Shown: positions 54,034 to 64,000, counted from the first letter of the stretch. The stretch is DNA of 64,000 nt from Himantopus leucocephalus (GCA_003993805.1 RSEF01000001.1:147731779-147795778); one strand, 5' to 3'. A program made the numbers and translations. Notes: generated from the letters alone by a model not told the origin.

Positions 54034-55620
54034 GTGAGTACCATTGTATGTCAGGAATAGTGCTATATTGTTTTTCTCCAATAATTGATGGTTACAAGGC
54101 ATTTTCTAGGAAATGCCATGCTGAACAGTGCTGCCATATCAACCAAGGAAGACCTCTTCACAAAATAATATATTGATTGTACAAGTCATTCCATAGTTAA
54201 TACAAGTATTATTTGTTCAAATTTATTTTGCCTATGAGTCCCCAAGTCTCATAGTATCACTAGGAACTGCAGATAGATAGAACAGAGAAGAGAATTTGGC
54301 CCGAAGAAACAGAGAAAATAGGTTTAAAAAGTCCACTGTGTGACCATGGCTAGCCTCTTGGAGAGCTGTGCAGTCCCTTCCAGAAGAGTTTCAAGCTAAC
54401 TTAGCAAAAAGTGAGAGAAGGGAGGAAAGCCATGACTTCTGTGCTAAATGATTTTCACTTATAATTTTGCCTTTATTTGTTATTGAATATTGAAGACCTC
54501 CTATAAAGATGTCATTTCCTGGTTCTAACTGAATATGACCCTCCAAGAAGAAAGAAAGAAAGGCTGTTCCTGTCTTTATATTTAAAATGAACCTTTTTAT
54601 TTAATACCTTTATTAAACTTGACAGAGGTTTCTCCTGCAACCTCATTAGAGATGTTTTCCTCGGGAGGACCTCTGAGTCCTGCTCAAAATTTTTGAATAA
54701 AAGACGTTGTAAAAACATTTTAAAATCTCTTGTCTATAGCAGATGAAGTCTGCATAATATATAAACCTTTTTCCTGGGTCTTTTCCAAGCAATTCTTGAT
54801 CAGGTATGTATTATGATTATACTTCATGGTCACAAATGTTCTATGAGTCTCTCTATTATTCATGTTCCTACTCCCATTATAATAGTAATTGAAATCTCTA
54901 GTATCACATTGATAAGTTAAACTTCCATTAAGTTTCTACTTCCAGTAAAAAATGTTGACTTTTAATGAGAAAAAACTAAACACACAAAAACCTGACTGGT
55001 ACTGAAAGGTTTGTTTTGGACATGGATTGCCACAGCAGAGCTGTTTAGAAGGTTCTTCATGCTCAAATTCAATGTTATGAGCCAGTTTCCTTGTTAGACC
55101 ACATCCCTTGTGATATGTCACTGCAGCTTACTGCAATGGAAGGATGCAATGGGGCTTCAGACCTGACTGAATATCAAAGCAAACTGACATGACTCATCTG
55201 GGTATGGTTCTGTTAAAACAAATGTACCATAGATGAAATGTTAAACAAATACATCACTGAGCAAAAAGGTCTGCGGTTTTTTTTGTTTATTTTTTTCTTT
55301 TTAATAAGAAGCTGAAAAATTCAAAGGAAAATCTCCTTTTCACCAAGTCTATGTATAAAATATTCTTTCCTCAAGCAGAAACGATTCAACAGGAATGCTT
55401 GCTTAAATATGAACAAAAGAAATATTTTAGCTTGTGGAGAGGCTATGACACACTTTTTAATGTCTAGCCCTGTAAAAAAATTGGTGCTGAAGACAGGTGA
55501 TTTCTGTCTTCTCATATTTCCAATTACTGAAGTCCATTAGTTATTCAGAAGAGGAAGGAACCATCCATTCATAAACTTAGCAGAGCACGCTAAATGGAAA
55601 AGAGATTTCATACAAGAGAG
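54034..55620 (+). other. EGFL6: Presumed start of EGFL6 intron 7
   Basis: Follows a good donor site. I looked for the linker exon expected next in EGFL6 and found no acceptor followed by a matching frame. No other gene is visible. Confidence 0.6.
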
Positions 55621-55962
55621 GATCATAGAATCATAGAATCACAGAATGGTTTAGGTCGGAAGAGACCTTGAAGATCATCGAGTTCCAACCCTGCTGCCGT
55701 AGGCAGAGACACCTCCCACTAGACCAGGTTGCTCAAAGCCCCATCCAGCCTGGCCTTGAACACCTCCAGGGACGGGGCATCCACAACCTCTCTGGGCAAG
55801 CTGTTCCAGTGCCTCACCACCCTCAAAGTGAAAAATTTCTTCCTAATATCTAATCTAAATCTACCTTCTTCCAGTTTGAAGCCATTCCCCCTCATCCTAT
55901 CACTACATGCCCTTGTAAAACATCCTTCCCCAGCTCTCCTGTAGGCCCCCTACAGGAGACGA
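55621..55962 (-). mobile_element. CR1 LINE 3' end, well preserved
   Basis: Reads in reverse as a CR1 tail: at its left end come repeated ATCATAGAATC units, then CAGAATGGTTTAGGTCGGAA, and further right TTCCAGTGCCTCACCACCCT. The 3' end is at 55621 and the body runs toward the gap. It is the longest and least decayed CR1 tail in the window. Confidence 0.94.
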
Positions 55963-56121
55963 TCGAGGAATAACACGCAGTAATGAGAGAAATCAGAGCC
56001 ATAGGCAGAAAGTCAAAAGGCAAGGGCCTAGCTAGAAAAACGTATACAACGATAGAGGGGAAAAAATACAGTCAATGGTAGGTAAAACCTGAACAGCAGT
56101 GGTGCTAGAAAGTGGCTGTTT

Positions 56122-56221
56122 NNNNNNNNNNNNNNNNNNNNNNNNNNNNNNNNNNNNNNNNNNNNNNNNNNNNNNNNNNNNNNNNNNNNNNNNNNNNNNN
56201 NNNNNNNNNNNNNNNNNNNNN
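56122..56221. other. Assembly gap, 100 N
   Basis: Exactly 100 N, so of unknown true size. A CR1 on the - strand ends about 160 bases to its left, and a poly-T run then a CR1 on the + strand lie just to its right. Gene order across it conflicts with the usual vertebrate order (see findings). Confidence 0.99.
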
Positions 56222-56234
56222 TTTTTTTTTTTTT
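56222..56234. repeat. Poly-T run at gap edge
   Basis: Thirteen T bases directly after the N block. A homopolymer at a contig edge is a usual reason for assembly to stop. Confidence 0.9.
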
Positions 56235-56257
56235 ACCCATAAACATTGTCAAATTGG

Positions 56258-56408
56258 AACAGATGGGACCTCCATCCTTGGAGGGTATCTAATACTCAAC
56301 TTGAAATGACGCTGAGCAACCTGACCTGATCAGATCTGCTTTGAACTGGCGTCAGACTAGATGAACTCCAGAGGTCCCTTACAACCCAAATTATTCTACG
56401 ATTCTATG
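56258..56408 (+). mobile_element. CR1 LINE 3' end, old copy
   Basis: Contains CCTCCATCCTTGGAGGGTAT, GACTAGATGAACTCCAGAGG and the end TTCTACGATTCTATG. It is oriented opposite to the CR1 on the other side of the gap. Confidence 0.88.
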
Positions 56409-57530
56409 AAAATGCATTAAAAAGGAGAGGAAAAAACCCCACTAATCAAACCTAAATAATATTTCCACAAAAAAAGACTATAGTTAACTTTAGGGAGCAA
56501 AATGAGCAGGTTTACAATCAGAAAAGTTCTTAAACAGTAAGGAAAACAAAAATCTACTTACCTTTGAAATAAAATTAGATTGATTTATGAAATGGAGTGG
56601 AATGAAAAGGACTGGACTAGCAAACCTGAAAGTGCCACATCCCTATGATCTATGTGGATGCTTAGTTGGGACCATCCCAAATCTATTTTTGAAACTTAGT
56701 ATTTCCAAATCACTGAGGACATTTTTACATAAACTCACAAAGCAGTGAAGGAATATGTACCAATGCAACCATTCAGCATGCTTTTCCCCCAGTATGAAAT
56801 ACTCAAAAACCACAGAAAGAATTTCACTGGTCCTCGCAGCAAAAGATCAGCGTGCACAGCCCCACTCCCAGGGCTGCCAGAATGAGCGCACCGCGTGGGA
56901 GCACCACACGGGACAGGCTGTTGTCACCCACCACCAACGTAACTCAGCCTGCAGCCTACCTCCGAGCTGCTCTCGAGAGTAGGTCCACGTGCTGTTGGTC
57001 TCAGAAACCAGATTTTTCTCCTGCGGACAAGAGATTAAGCTTCTGATACTGTGTTTCTGAAGATGTTTCTCTGCAGTCGGAGGAATAAGCATGTCTGGGT
57101 TTCATAGTGATCACTCGATGCAAGGAAATATCTCCTTGGCAAAAACTTAATTTTGTTGGTTTAGTCTTTCTAGGTCAGCACAGAAAGCTTCACACATGCT
57201 TCAACTGAATGGGTATGTTTTCAAAAGAGAGCGGTTATACTCTTTGCACGTGACACTATGAGAAACAGATGAAAATTACCTACATCAGTTTGGAGAACGG
57301 TATTCTGAACTTTCCACAAGGGCTGCTGCTCCTTGGTGACTGAAAAGCTTAACAGATGTTCTCGCGAAAGCCTATTTGCCAGGTGAAACTGAGAGCTCTT
57401 GCTTTGCCTGTCTCTCAAACACAAGACTAACAAAATGTTTTCCAGAAAGGTTCAGATGGGAGAGATTATTCACAAATTGCCTTTGTCATTACTCAGAGAA
57501 AAACTGTCTCTAGCTGGAAATACTTCAGAG
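56409..57530. other. Sequence downstream of FRMPD4, no gene seen
   Basis: Short overlapping open frames only. It may include distal FRMPD4 3' UTR on the - strand or intergenic DNA; the sequence does not decide. Confidence 0.45.
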
Positions 57531-57533
57531 ATA

Positions 57534-58540
57534 TTTATTGTATTCTGAAAACTTCATTTTATTTCTAACTTATTTACAGTTAAACATTCAGAATCATAAA
57601 ATATGAAGTATAAAATATTTAACAAAATAGATGCAGTTCGTGTTGTTCAGATGCACCATAGATATATGATGAAACAGTAAACAGCATAGGAATTCCCTGA
57701 CAGTCCTCTCTCTCATTTACCAGGGAAAGGAGCGCGTAGACCTGCCCTATGCATTCCAGTCTGACCAGTATGACATCAACCTTTCATTTCAGAGAGAACA
57801 CCACCACCACCACTCTGGTTTCTGTGTCCTCAGTTTTCCACAGTTACCTTCACTATCTGAAATGCCAACACTAATGTTCAACGCGTCAGATACCCTCAAA
57901 AGTTGATATTTTCAATACTTTTTTTTTTTTAATACAGAATTTCCTAGAAAAGAAGAATCAGGTAATTCAGGCCATATGAACAAAAGAGTCATTTATTATA
58001 TATATATTCTCTAGTAAGTTATAATAGTCTCTTGGATTTTAAATGTCTTTTTGCTATTTTCAATGCTTAAAAATTATAATTTTAAAACATTAAATATTGT
58101 GTTATATACATTATGATTTAATTTCTCATTTCTAAACATGGAGCATCCTCCAAGTGAAAACTTGGATGAAACAGAAAACAACTTCATTGACATAACAGGC
58201 TTTAAAAGTTCACTTCATACAACCAGAGATTTGACTATATGAAAAATAGCCAAACATCAATTTGCTCCTGTACGGGATTTTTTTCTGTTTGTTTTTCTGG
58301 TCTTGGGGAGAAAGGGTTTTTGGCTTTTGTTTTTGTATAAATGGAAGGACAGATCTGGTCATTACATTTGTCAATGTTCAGTATTTTAACTTTTTTTTTT
58401 AAATCTCATACCTATTTTATATAAAATAACAAAATATACAGAGAAAGCTGAGTTTGTTACATTAGTTCGTACACATACAGTAAATAAAAGTTTTTTATGT
58501 ATGGCTTTGCAAAGGTAGATTATGAAGTGACTTTTGTATT
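57534..58540 (-). other. FRMPD4: Probable FRMPD4 3' UTR with candidate poly(A) signals
   Basis: AT-rich sequence directly following the stop codon of the long FRMPD4 frame. On the - strand, AATAAA hexamers lie at 57992-57997, 57558-57563 and 57534-57539; any could end the transcript, and longer 3' UTRs are common for neuronal genes. No coding signal. Confidence 0.5.
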
Positions 58541-59895
58541 TTATTTGTTTAAAAGCATTTTAAGAGAACGTGTTAGTGTGCTTACAATAGCGGCCATGGT
58601 AGTCGAATGTCGAGCCAAGAGTTTAATGCTAGGATCACTGGAGGTCTTGCCTGATACTGCTTCTGCAGCCTTCAGAAGACAAATGTAGTTTATTACAACC
58701 TCATCTACCTTAGCTATAATTTCCTGCTGCTGTGTTTCAGAGTTCATGACTTTAACTAAACGCATGCAGGCTTCTGTTAAGCAACAGAGTACTTGAAAGC
58801 TGGAAGTCATAGCTAAAAGCATTTCCTCAGGGCTTTTATCAGCCATGGCCATTTTCCTGCAGGCACTTCCCAACTGTCTCGATTCCATAGATAACAGTTG
58901 TTTGTACTTAGAAAGTTTAAGGTCATATGTTTCTGGATGTAAATCTTCTCTCTTGCCCATACTTGCTCGGACCAGTGAGAGTAGCTCATTGGCATCCTTT
59001 TGTGCTGCAATAAATCCATCAGGCATTGCATACGTCTTCTCTTTCATCACATTTATTCGTGCGATTCGTGCATCGAAGGCCACATCGTTGAGATTCACAT
59101 CAATTTGGCCACCTTGGATGTCAGCACTGCTCTTCTCATGCACGTTGACTGCCTCATCTTGTTGGGGCTCAGCAGCTTTCGGGGACTCCAAGACTTTCTG
59201 CTCCTTTTCACTGGAAAACGACTGACCAACTGGTTCTGCGAGCTCACACGGGATCTGAGGTTCAAACAGACATGAGAGCTGATGGCTGTCTCCATCATCT
59301 TCATCATCGTTGTCATCATTTCCTCTGCTTAGGAAACAATAGCTAAAGGGGCCACGACACCTCCAGGTGCTGGTGTCCAGCTTCCGCAAGGGCAATGTTC
59401 GACACTGCTTGGAGTCCTTCTGACTGGAGCCTGTGCCCGAACACCTCTTACTGTCCTTCCTACCGTCAGTGCTGACGTATACACAACTCTGGGAATAGCT
59501 TTTTGACAGCTTTTTGCCCAGGGGGAGTTCCACCCTTCTCTCCGATTTGGGTTCATCCCTTCGGGTGATGTCCAGGCATTTCAAGCTGGCTGCGGCTGCC
59601 TTCTTTTCAAACAGCATCTCAATGCCTGCAGATCCTCCAATGATGCTGCTGCTGCGTCTCAGCACTTTCCTGTTGTGCGGCATCCTGAGGCTTCCTCCTA
59701 TCATGTCATATGGCCGTAAACTAACTGTTGCCCCACAAGCCTGATTTACTTTGGGAATGTCACAAGAGTCTTGATTTTGACTTGGCACCTTTGATTCTGA
59801 TAGCATGGATGATAGCATGATGGAGTCAGCTAGAGGCTGTCTAGGAAAAGCTGTAGGCATGCCTCCTTGTCTTCCCTTTTCAGGCTCTGTGAAAG
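58541..59895 (-). CDS. FRMPD4: FRMPD4 terminal exon, long C-terminal form
   Basis: With the acceptor AG at 59896-59897, the split codon G|CT continues the upstream frame as ETT-AFTEPEKGRQGG and runs about 450 codons to TAA at 58541-58543. Visible parts in order: a Ser-rich start; a basic NRKVLRRSSSIIGG patch; KKLSKSYSQSCVYVS; an acidic run DDNDDEDDGD (about 59287-59323); and a roughly 180-residue C-terminal block (58544-59093) that looks helical and ordered, starting VAFDARIARINVMKEKTYAM and including MLLAMTSSFQVLCCLTEACM. The absence of stops over 1.35 kb and this protein-like composition argue for real coding. I recall a related block at the C-terminus of FRMPD1/FRMPD3-type proteins, which supports function but needs an alignment. 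Confidence 0.8.
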
Positions 59896-59900
59896 CTACA
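59896..59900 (-). promoter_or_regulatory. FRMPD4: Tandem splice acceptors, 5 bases apart
   Basis: On the - strand a pyrimidine-rich tract (CTTCTACTACCCC) leads to TAG|TGTAG|CTTTCAC. Using the first AG (59902-59901) gives G|TG TAG, so the protein ends in ETTV with the stop at 59898-59896. Using the second AG (59897-59896) removes that stop and continues the long frame. Both AGs follow the same tract, so usage may be mixed or regulated. Confidence 0.75.
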
Positions 59901-61040
59901 CTAGGGGTAGTAGAAGAGCAGACAGAATAATTAAGTATCACCCTGATAATATTCCGAGACTGAACTTTTAAATATCTTTAACAGTCAGGACAAATGGACT
60001 CCTGGAATTTCCCAGTGGTCTCCATTCCTCAAAATATTTCACAAAAAATTCATTGCTAGTTTCTCATGCCTTTTAAGATGCCTCTTAAAATCTATCATCA
60101 AATTATAACTTAGGAATAGTTAATTGTTCATGCCACTACAGCAGACTCATTTAAAAAAAGAAATAGAAAATCACCTATAAAACATCCTAAATATCCCCAA
60201 ATATATGGATTGCATGTTTTCTATTAAATAATGAGATTGATATTTTCAGGTTAAAATACCTTATTTAACGATACCTGAGAGGGTATAGAAAGATGCATTN
60301 CCTAGTCTGTTCTACTTTTGGATTTTCAAGCATTCACATACCGCTGCTACATGTGGGTTGCAACCCAGGAAAAGGGAAATATTTAAAACCCAACTGAAAG
60401 AATTTCCAATGCTATCTCTGAAAAACTGCATTTTTTTATAACTGTAAGTTCATAAAATCTCTTGAAATTGGAACCTAAAAATGCCGTGATAGTTCTGCAT
60501 GAAAATTATTCTTTAAGGAAACACCTACTGTCAGATGGTGAAGTAAATACATGCTTAATAAGACAGTGACATTTTCTCATCCTTACATTTAGAGCTTTTT
60601 ATTCATACTGGGATGGTTTTGACAATCTGCTAAAATAGCATATAAGATACACAATAAATGAATCACAGTTTTTTCTCTCCTACATTAATATACCTTGTGA
60701 AGTCATCTTATAATCTAACAAGTATCCTGGAACTCAAGTGACTATGGATTTTGGAGAGGCTTTCAAAGAATGGAAGAGAGGCCTCTCCATCAGTGTCCCC
60801 CCCAAATATTTTCAACTGTAATGAGAGGTTTTTAAAAAAATTGATCTTTGTAAGCAGCTCATAAGAACATCTCAACACATACAACTAAAATGAACAGATA
60901 CATCGAAGGTCTAATTCCACTGCCTGCTACAGCTTGATGATGTAACTTCAGGTAAAGATAATGTAAATATCACACCTAGTCCTCAACTTTTACACATAGC
61001 TTTAAACACAAACATAAGAAACGCTTTAGTACTGCTGTAC
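59901..61040 (-). other. FRMPD4: FRMPD4 last intron
   Basis: A 1.1 kb phase-1 intron, donor CTACAG|GTACAG. A lone n at 60300 marks an unresolved base. No repeat or other gene recognised. Confidence 0.8.
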
Positions 61041-62312
61041 CTGTAGTTTCTTTTATCTTGGGGATCCGATGACATCCTTCTCTCAAAGTGCCAAACAGTG
61101 GCTCAGCATTAATTGCTGAATGCACGACAGGCACTGTCATTCTGTGACACACGGCTTCAGGCTGCTGGTGCAGGTCCTTGTATGTCGTTCCATGGTTTGG
61201 AAGAATGGCAGCTCTTTCATCTGCTGGAATATAGGCAATGCCCTTCATTGATGGGTCGGAGATAATGTGCTTAACATCAGAGGTACAAAGAGGAGATTCA
61301 ACGGGAGTAGCACACGTGCTACTGCCTGTGCTGCATCCTGCATCCACTGAAGAGCACTGAGAGCTTTGCAGTGAGAAATGGCCTTCACTTTGCAGAGATG
61401 ACATGCGCTTAGCCAAGTGATATTCACAAAGTCTAGCCACGCTCTGCTCAGCTTCTGGAAGCTTTGAAGGATGGTCATCTGCAGATAAATCGGTATCTTC
61501 TGCGTCATTTAGGTCTTTGGCTGAAGACACGGGAGTCATATCTGACAGAAAATTTTCACCTTGGCTAAGCCCCGAGGTATCATCCTGATCCACCTCAGGA
61601 TCCACTTCATCCTTACAGTCAGTTTCTGTTTTACCAAGGACAGGACCTCTTGGAAAAGTCTTCCCGTTCACTGTTTCTGGGCTTGGCTTATCTGCTGCCC
61701 CATCATCGGCAGCATACCATCTTTGGCGAAAGGCAGTTCTCTCCACATTAAAAGTGCTTAGGCGTTGACTGTCTCTTGCTGAAAGAGTTCCAAACTTAAC
61801 TTTTAGATCTTCATCAGTCTCTGCTTTTTTAGGTCCCTGTTGCTTTTTCACAGTAGCATTACCATCAGAGGGTGCTTTTACTTCGCTGTCTGTCATCTTA
61901 TTTTTCCTTTTACTAGTGCAAGAATATACCAAGGATCCCATGTGCAATTTGCTAAAATAATCAGTGACAGATTTTGTTTCCATGGTCTCTGGCTCCATTT
62001 CCATGTTATCTGAATGAAGAATCTGCTTTGAAGGCACAACTTTTGACTGTAGCTCTGCAGCCTGACGACCAGCCAAAGGCTGTGAGGGCTTCATGCCTGG
62101 CCCTCCAGCCTGATTCTTAGCGATGGGAAATTCAGTCTGCTCTTCCACAAGGGGTTGGTAGCCTTCACTTGTGGTCAAAAACATACGTGAAGTGTTTTCT
62201 GATTGTTTCTGTGCTGCGGCTAGTTCAGAGCTTTCAGTCATTTCAGAAGAATTTGTTTCATTGCCAGAATCTGAAGATGACTCAGGGCTATATGCTCGCA
62301 GGATAGCTACAC
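61041..62312 (-). CDS. FRMPD4: FRMPD4 penultimate coding exon
   Basis: A 1,272-base, phase 1-1 exon of about 424 codons. Acceptor CTTGCAG|GT gives [20 protein letters not shown]; the exon ends KIKETT with donor CAG|GTACAG. It is low-complexity, rich in Ser, Thr, Glu and Lys, and probably largely disordered. Notable segments: [40 protein letters not shown], which I infer may be the stretch that in FRMPD1/FRMPD4 binds the TPR domain of LGN (GPSM2); and a final [20 protein letters not shown]. If translation reads through the donor the frame continues about 20 codons and stops at 60976. Confidence 0.88.
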
Positions 62313-62637
62313 CTGCAAGCCACAAAAAATAAGAGTCAATTAAATGACAGCAGCTGAAGCACCTGGATAAGTGACAAGCAAAGGGGGTGTGTTAGAGACA
62401 AAAATATGCTTTGTAAGAATACTCTGACTTTATTGCACAGTTCCCGGGACAGGTAGTTTAGTAACATAATGGTAGTTCCATTAAATAATATGGAATATGA
62501 TGTATGCAAAATGATGGCAAAAAAAAAAGGAAAACCAAAAAAAAAACCAACAGCCCTCATGAAATGGAGTATTTCCAAAGCTAAATGGATGAGATGGAAT
62601 GATTTTCAATGAATAAATGTAACTATGGTGAAAGAAC
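62313..62637 (-). other. FRMPD4: FRMPD4 intron between the two long exons
   Basis: A 325-base, phase-1 intron with donor TTCAG|GTTCTT and acceptor CTTGCAG. It contains A/T homopolymer runs near 62520-62546. No gene. Confidence 0.85.
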
Positions 62638-63699
62638 CTGAATTGTCACTCGTCTGCTGTTCCTCTGAAGCAGCCAAAGCTTCTAGTGCTTGAAGTGTAG
62701 AGACTACAGCATCATCTAGCCCCTTCTCACACTTGCCCTCTGTATTAGTAGGGACAGCATCGATAAGCGACACTGGAATGTCATCATTGCCTAGATTACT
62801 GGCTTGCTCCTTGTTGTCTCTAGGCTGCGTTGCTTGATTCTGAGAGTCTTCCTCATCTGAACTGTCCCTGAAGCCAGGTGGAGGAGCAGCAATGGCCATG
62901 TTTAAGGTATGCAATAGGAAATCATCTTCATTATCATCACCTTCGGGAGGTGGAAGTGAAGTCAAATCAATAATGTCATCACTAGAACCAGAAAGGCTGA
63001 GAAGAGCAGGCCTATTGATTTCTCCTACCATAATGTCTTCTTCACAGCTTACTTCATCTTCATCTTCGGCATCATCTGTGTTTTCTGCGTAACAAATATC
63101 ATGCAGCAAAGGCTCTTCTATCCCTTCTGCAGCTCCAAATATTTTAGCATCACTTATAGTTGCGTAAACAGAATTTGTAGCAAACTGAATACTTTCAGCA
63201 TCTGGTGACAACTCCAGGCCTTTAATGTCATTGGCATTACTAATATAAATGGCTCTTTGTTTTTCTAGTACTTCTGGACTTTCATCCAAAAGCCTTTCAT
63301 AGCCAAGAGTCTGAGGATTGATACCATCCAAGTTGTGATCTCCAAATATAAAGGAAACTTTTGCTCCCCTGGGGGAATCCTGTGCTTTCTTGCTAGATTC
63401 CAAACCTGAGAGTGACAGCAGTGAAGGCTGATTAAAATTTCTGCTTTCTTCTGCTTCAGTAGGGTCACCTTGCTTGGCCAGATGCTGATCAAATCCACCT
63501 GAATTATAAGTATTTTCTATGTACAGATGTCTGTGTTCTTTTTGACATAACAGACTTTCAGAAACATCTACAGTCTTCTGTTTTGGATCAGCAAAGGACA
63601 TTTGAGTCTCTTGATCTCCTTCAGCGAGGAAAGTGGTTGTTTTTGGTATACAATTCCACTCAGAAGCAAGGAGATTATGCTTCACTCTAATTTCAGTTC
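62638..63699 (-). CDS. FRMPD4: FRMPD4 coding exon, third from the end
   Basis: A 1,062-base, phase 1-1 exon of about 354 codons. The acceptor is CTATAG|GA, so the first full residues are [14 protein letters not shown]. It lies after the FERM domain in the protein. Acidic clusters stand out: [23 protein letters not shown] and [11 protein letters not shown]. Other recognisable blocks are [29 protein letters not shown] and [20 protein letters not shown]. It ends QQTSDNS plus G at donor TTCAG|GTTC. The open frame extends to 63820 but that part precedes the acceptor and is intronic. Confidence 0.88.
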
Positions 63700-64000
63700 C
63701 TATAGCATGGTGAAATAAAATCAACATTGTGAAATCAAAGAGAAAAGTAATGTATTTTCTAAACAATAACTCGTTAATGCTGAGAAATAAACACTCTGAA
63801 TAGGACAGCTGGGCTATCAAACACTTCAGAAAAGCACTTTCAAACTCACCTCTGCTCTAAATTAAATACCTGTTGATTTAATGACCTAAAATTTAACTGG
63901 TACTTTAGTACAAAACTAAAGCTCAGCTAGGTACAAACGCTATTCCAGAAATAGTAACACAAAACCAAATCCCCAGCTGGTTTCTCTAACACCATATGTA
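63700..64000 (-). other. FRMPD4: FRMPD4 intron (partial)
   Basis: Sequence 5' of the exon acceptor on the - strand. No further exon is visible before the window ends. Confidence 0.75.

Larger units (their letters stand above)
58541..63699 (-). other. FRMPD4: FRMPD4 gene, 3' part (last three coding exons)
   Basis: FRMPD4 (Preso) is a large neuronal scaffold with WW, PDZ and FERM domains at its N-terminus. It acts in dendritic spines, binding PSD-95 and group I mGluR partners, and human variants cause X-linked intellectual disability. Only the long, mostly disordered C-terminal half is here: exons 62638-63699, 61041-62312 and 58541-59895. Joined, they give one frame of about 1,230 codons, or about 780 if the short end is used. 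Recognisable strings include [75 protein letters not shown] and [16 protein letters not shown]. Identification rests on remembered resemblance to human FRMPD4 and on its nearness to EGFL6; FRMPD3 and FRMPD1 are the paralogues to exclude. Confidence 0.86.

Noticed and set aside
55668..55944. Open frames at 55668-55853 and 55729-55944
   Set aside because: Entirely within a reversed CR1 tail, a well-known source of spurious proteins in bird annotation.
58845..59744. Plus-strand frames of up to 126 codons opposite FRMPD4
   Set aside because: Antisense shadows of the FRMPD4 terminal exon.
1..64000. CRISPR arrays, operons, phage or bacterial mobile elements
   Set aside because: The DNA is vertebrate with spliced genes and CR1 repeats; no such structures exist here.

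Overview
The window is vertebrate nuclear DNA, almost certainly from a bird. Evidence: split genes with GT/AG introns, several 3' ends of CR1 retrotransposons (the main LINE of birds, with the typical tail ending in an ATTCTATG-type motif), a solo LTR of a kind common in avian genomes, and two genes whose human orthologues lie close together at Xp22.2. It is a draft assembly: two gaps of exactly 100 N (15654-15753 and 56122-56221) and several lone n characters, three of which sit between near-identical repeats that look like uncollapsed contig ends.

Layout. 1-31 kb: gene-poor DNA in which I find no convincing exon; it holds one old CR1 (about 11.4-12.5 kb), simple repeats and a gap. 31.1-32.3 kb: a CpG island with the promoter and first coding exon of EGFL6 (+ strand). 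31.9-54.0 kb: the first seven coding exons of EGFL6 (signal peptide plus the full EGF-repeat array), with introns holding a solo LTR, CR1 tails and small duplications. 54.0-56.1 kb: intron-like sequence ending in a CR1 at the second gap. The linker and MAM-domain exons of EGFL6 are not in the window. 56.2-64 kb: a second piece carrying the last three coding exons and 3' UTR of FRMPD4 on the - strand.

The two genes do not share a pathway. EGFL6 is a secreted matrix/growth factor-like protein. FRMPD4 (Preso) is a neuronal postsynaptic scaffold. Their arrangement is odd: in human both are on the same strand and separated by PRPS2, TLR7, TLR8 and TMSB4X, whereas here they converge, 3' ends facing, across a 100-N gap bracketed by two oppositely oriented CR1 tails. 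A scaffold misjoin is the simplest explanation; a true inversion is the interesting alternative.

The best biological observation is at the last FRMPD4 intron. Two acceptor AGs lie 5 bases apart (59901/59902 and 59896/59897). The upstream one gives a protein ending in the PDZ-binding tail ETTV followed at once by a stop. The downstream one skips that stop and opens a further 450 or so codons with a coding-like sequence. A 5-base splice choice would therefore switch between a PDZ-ligand form and a long form with an extra C-terminal module.
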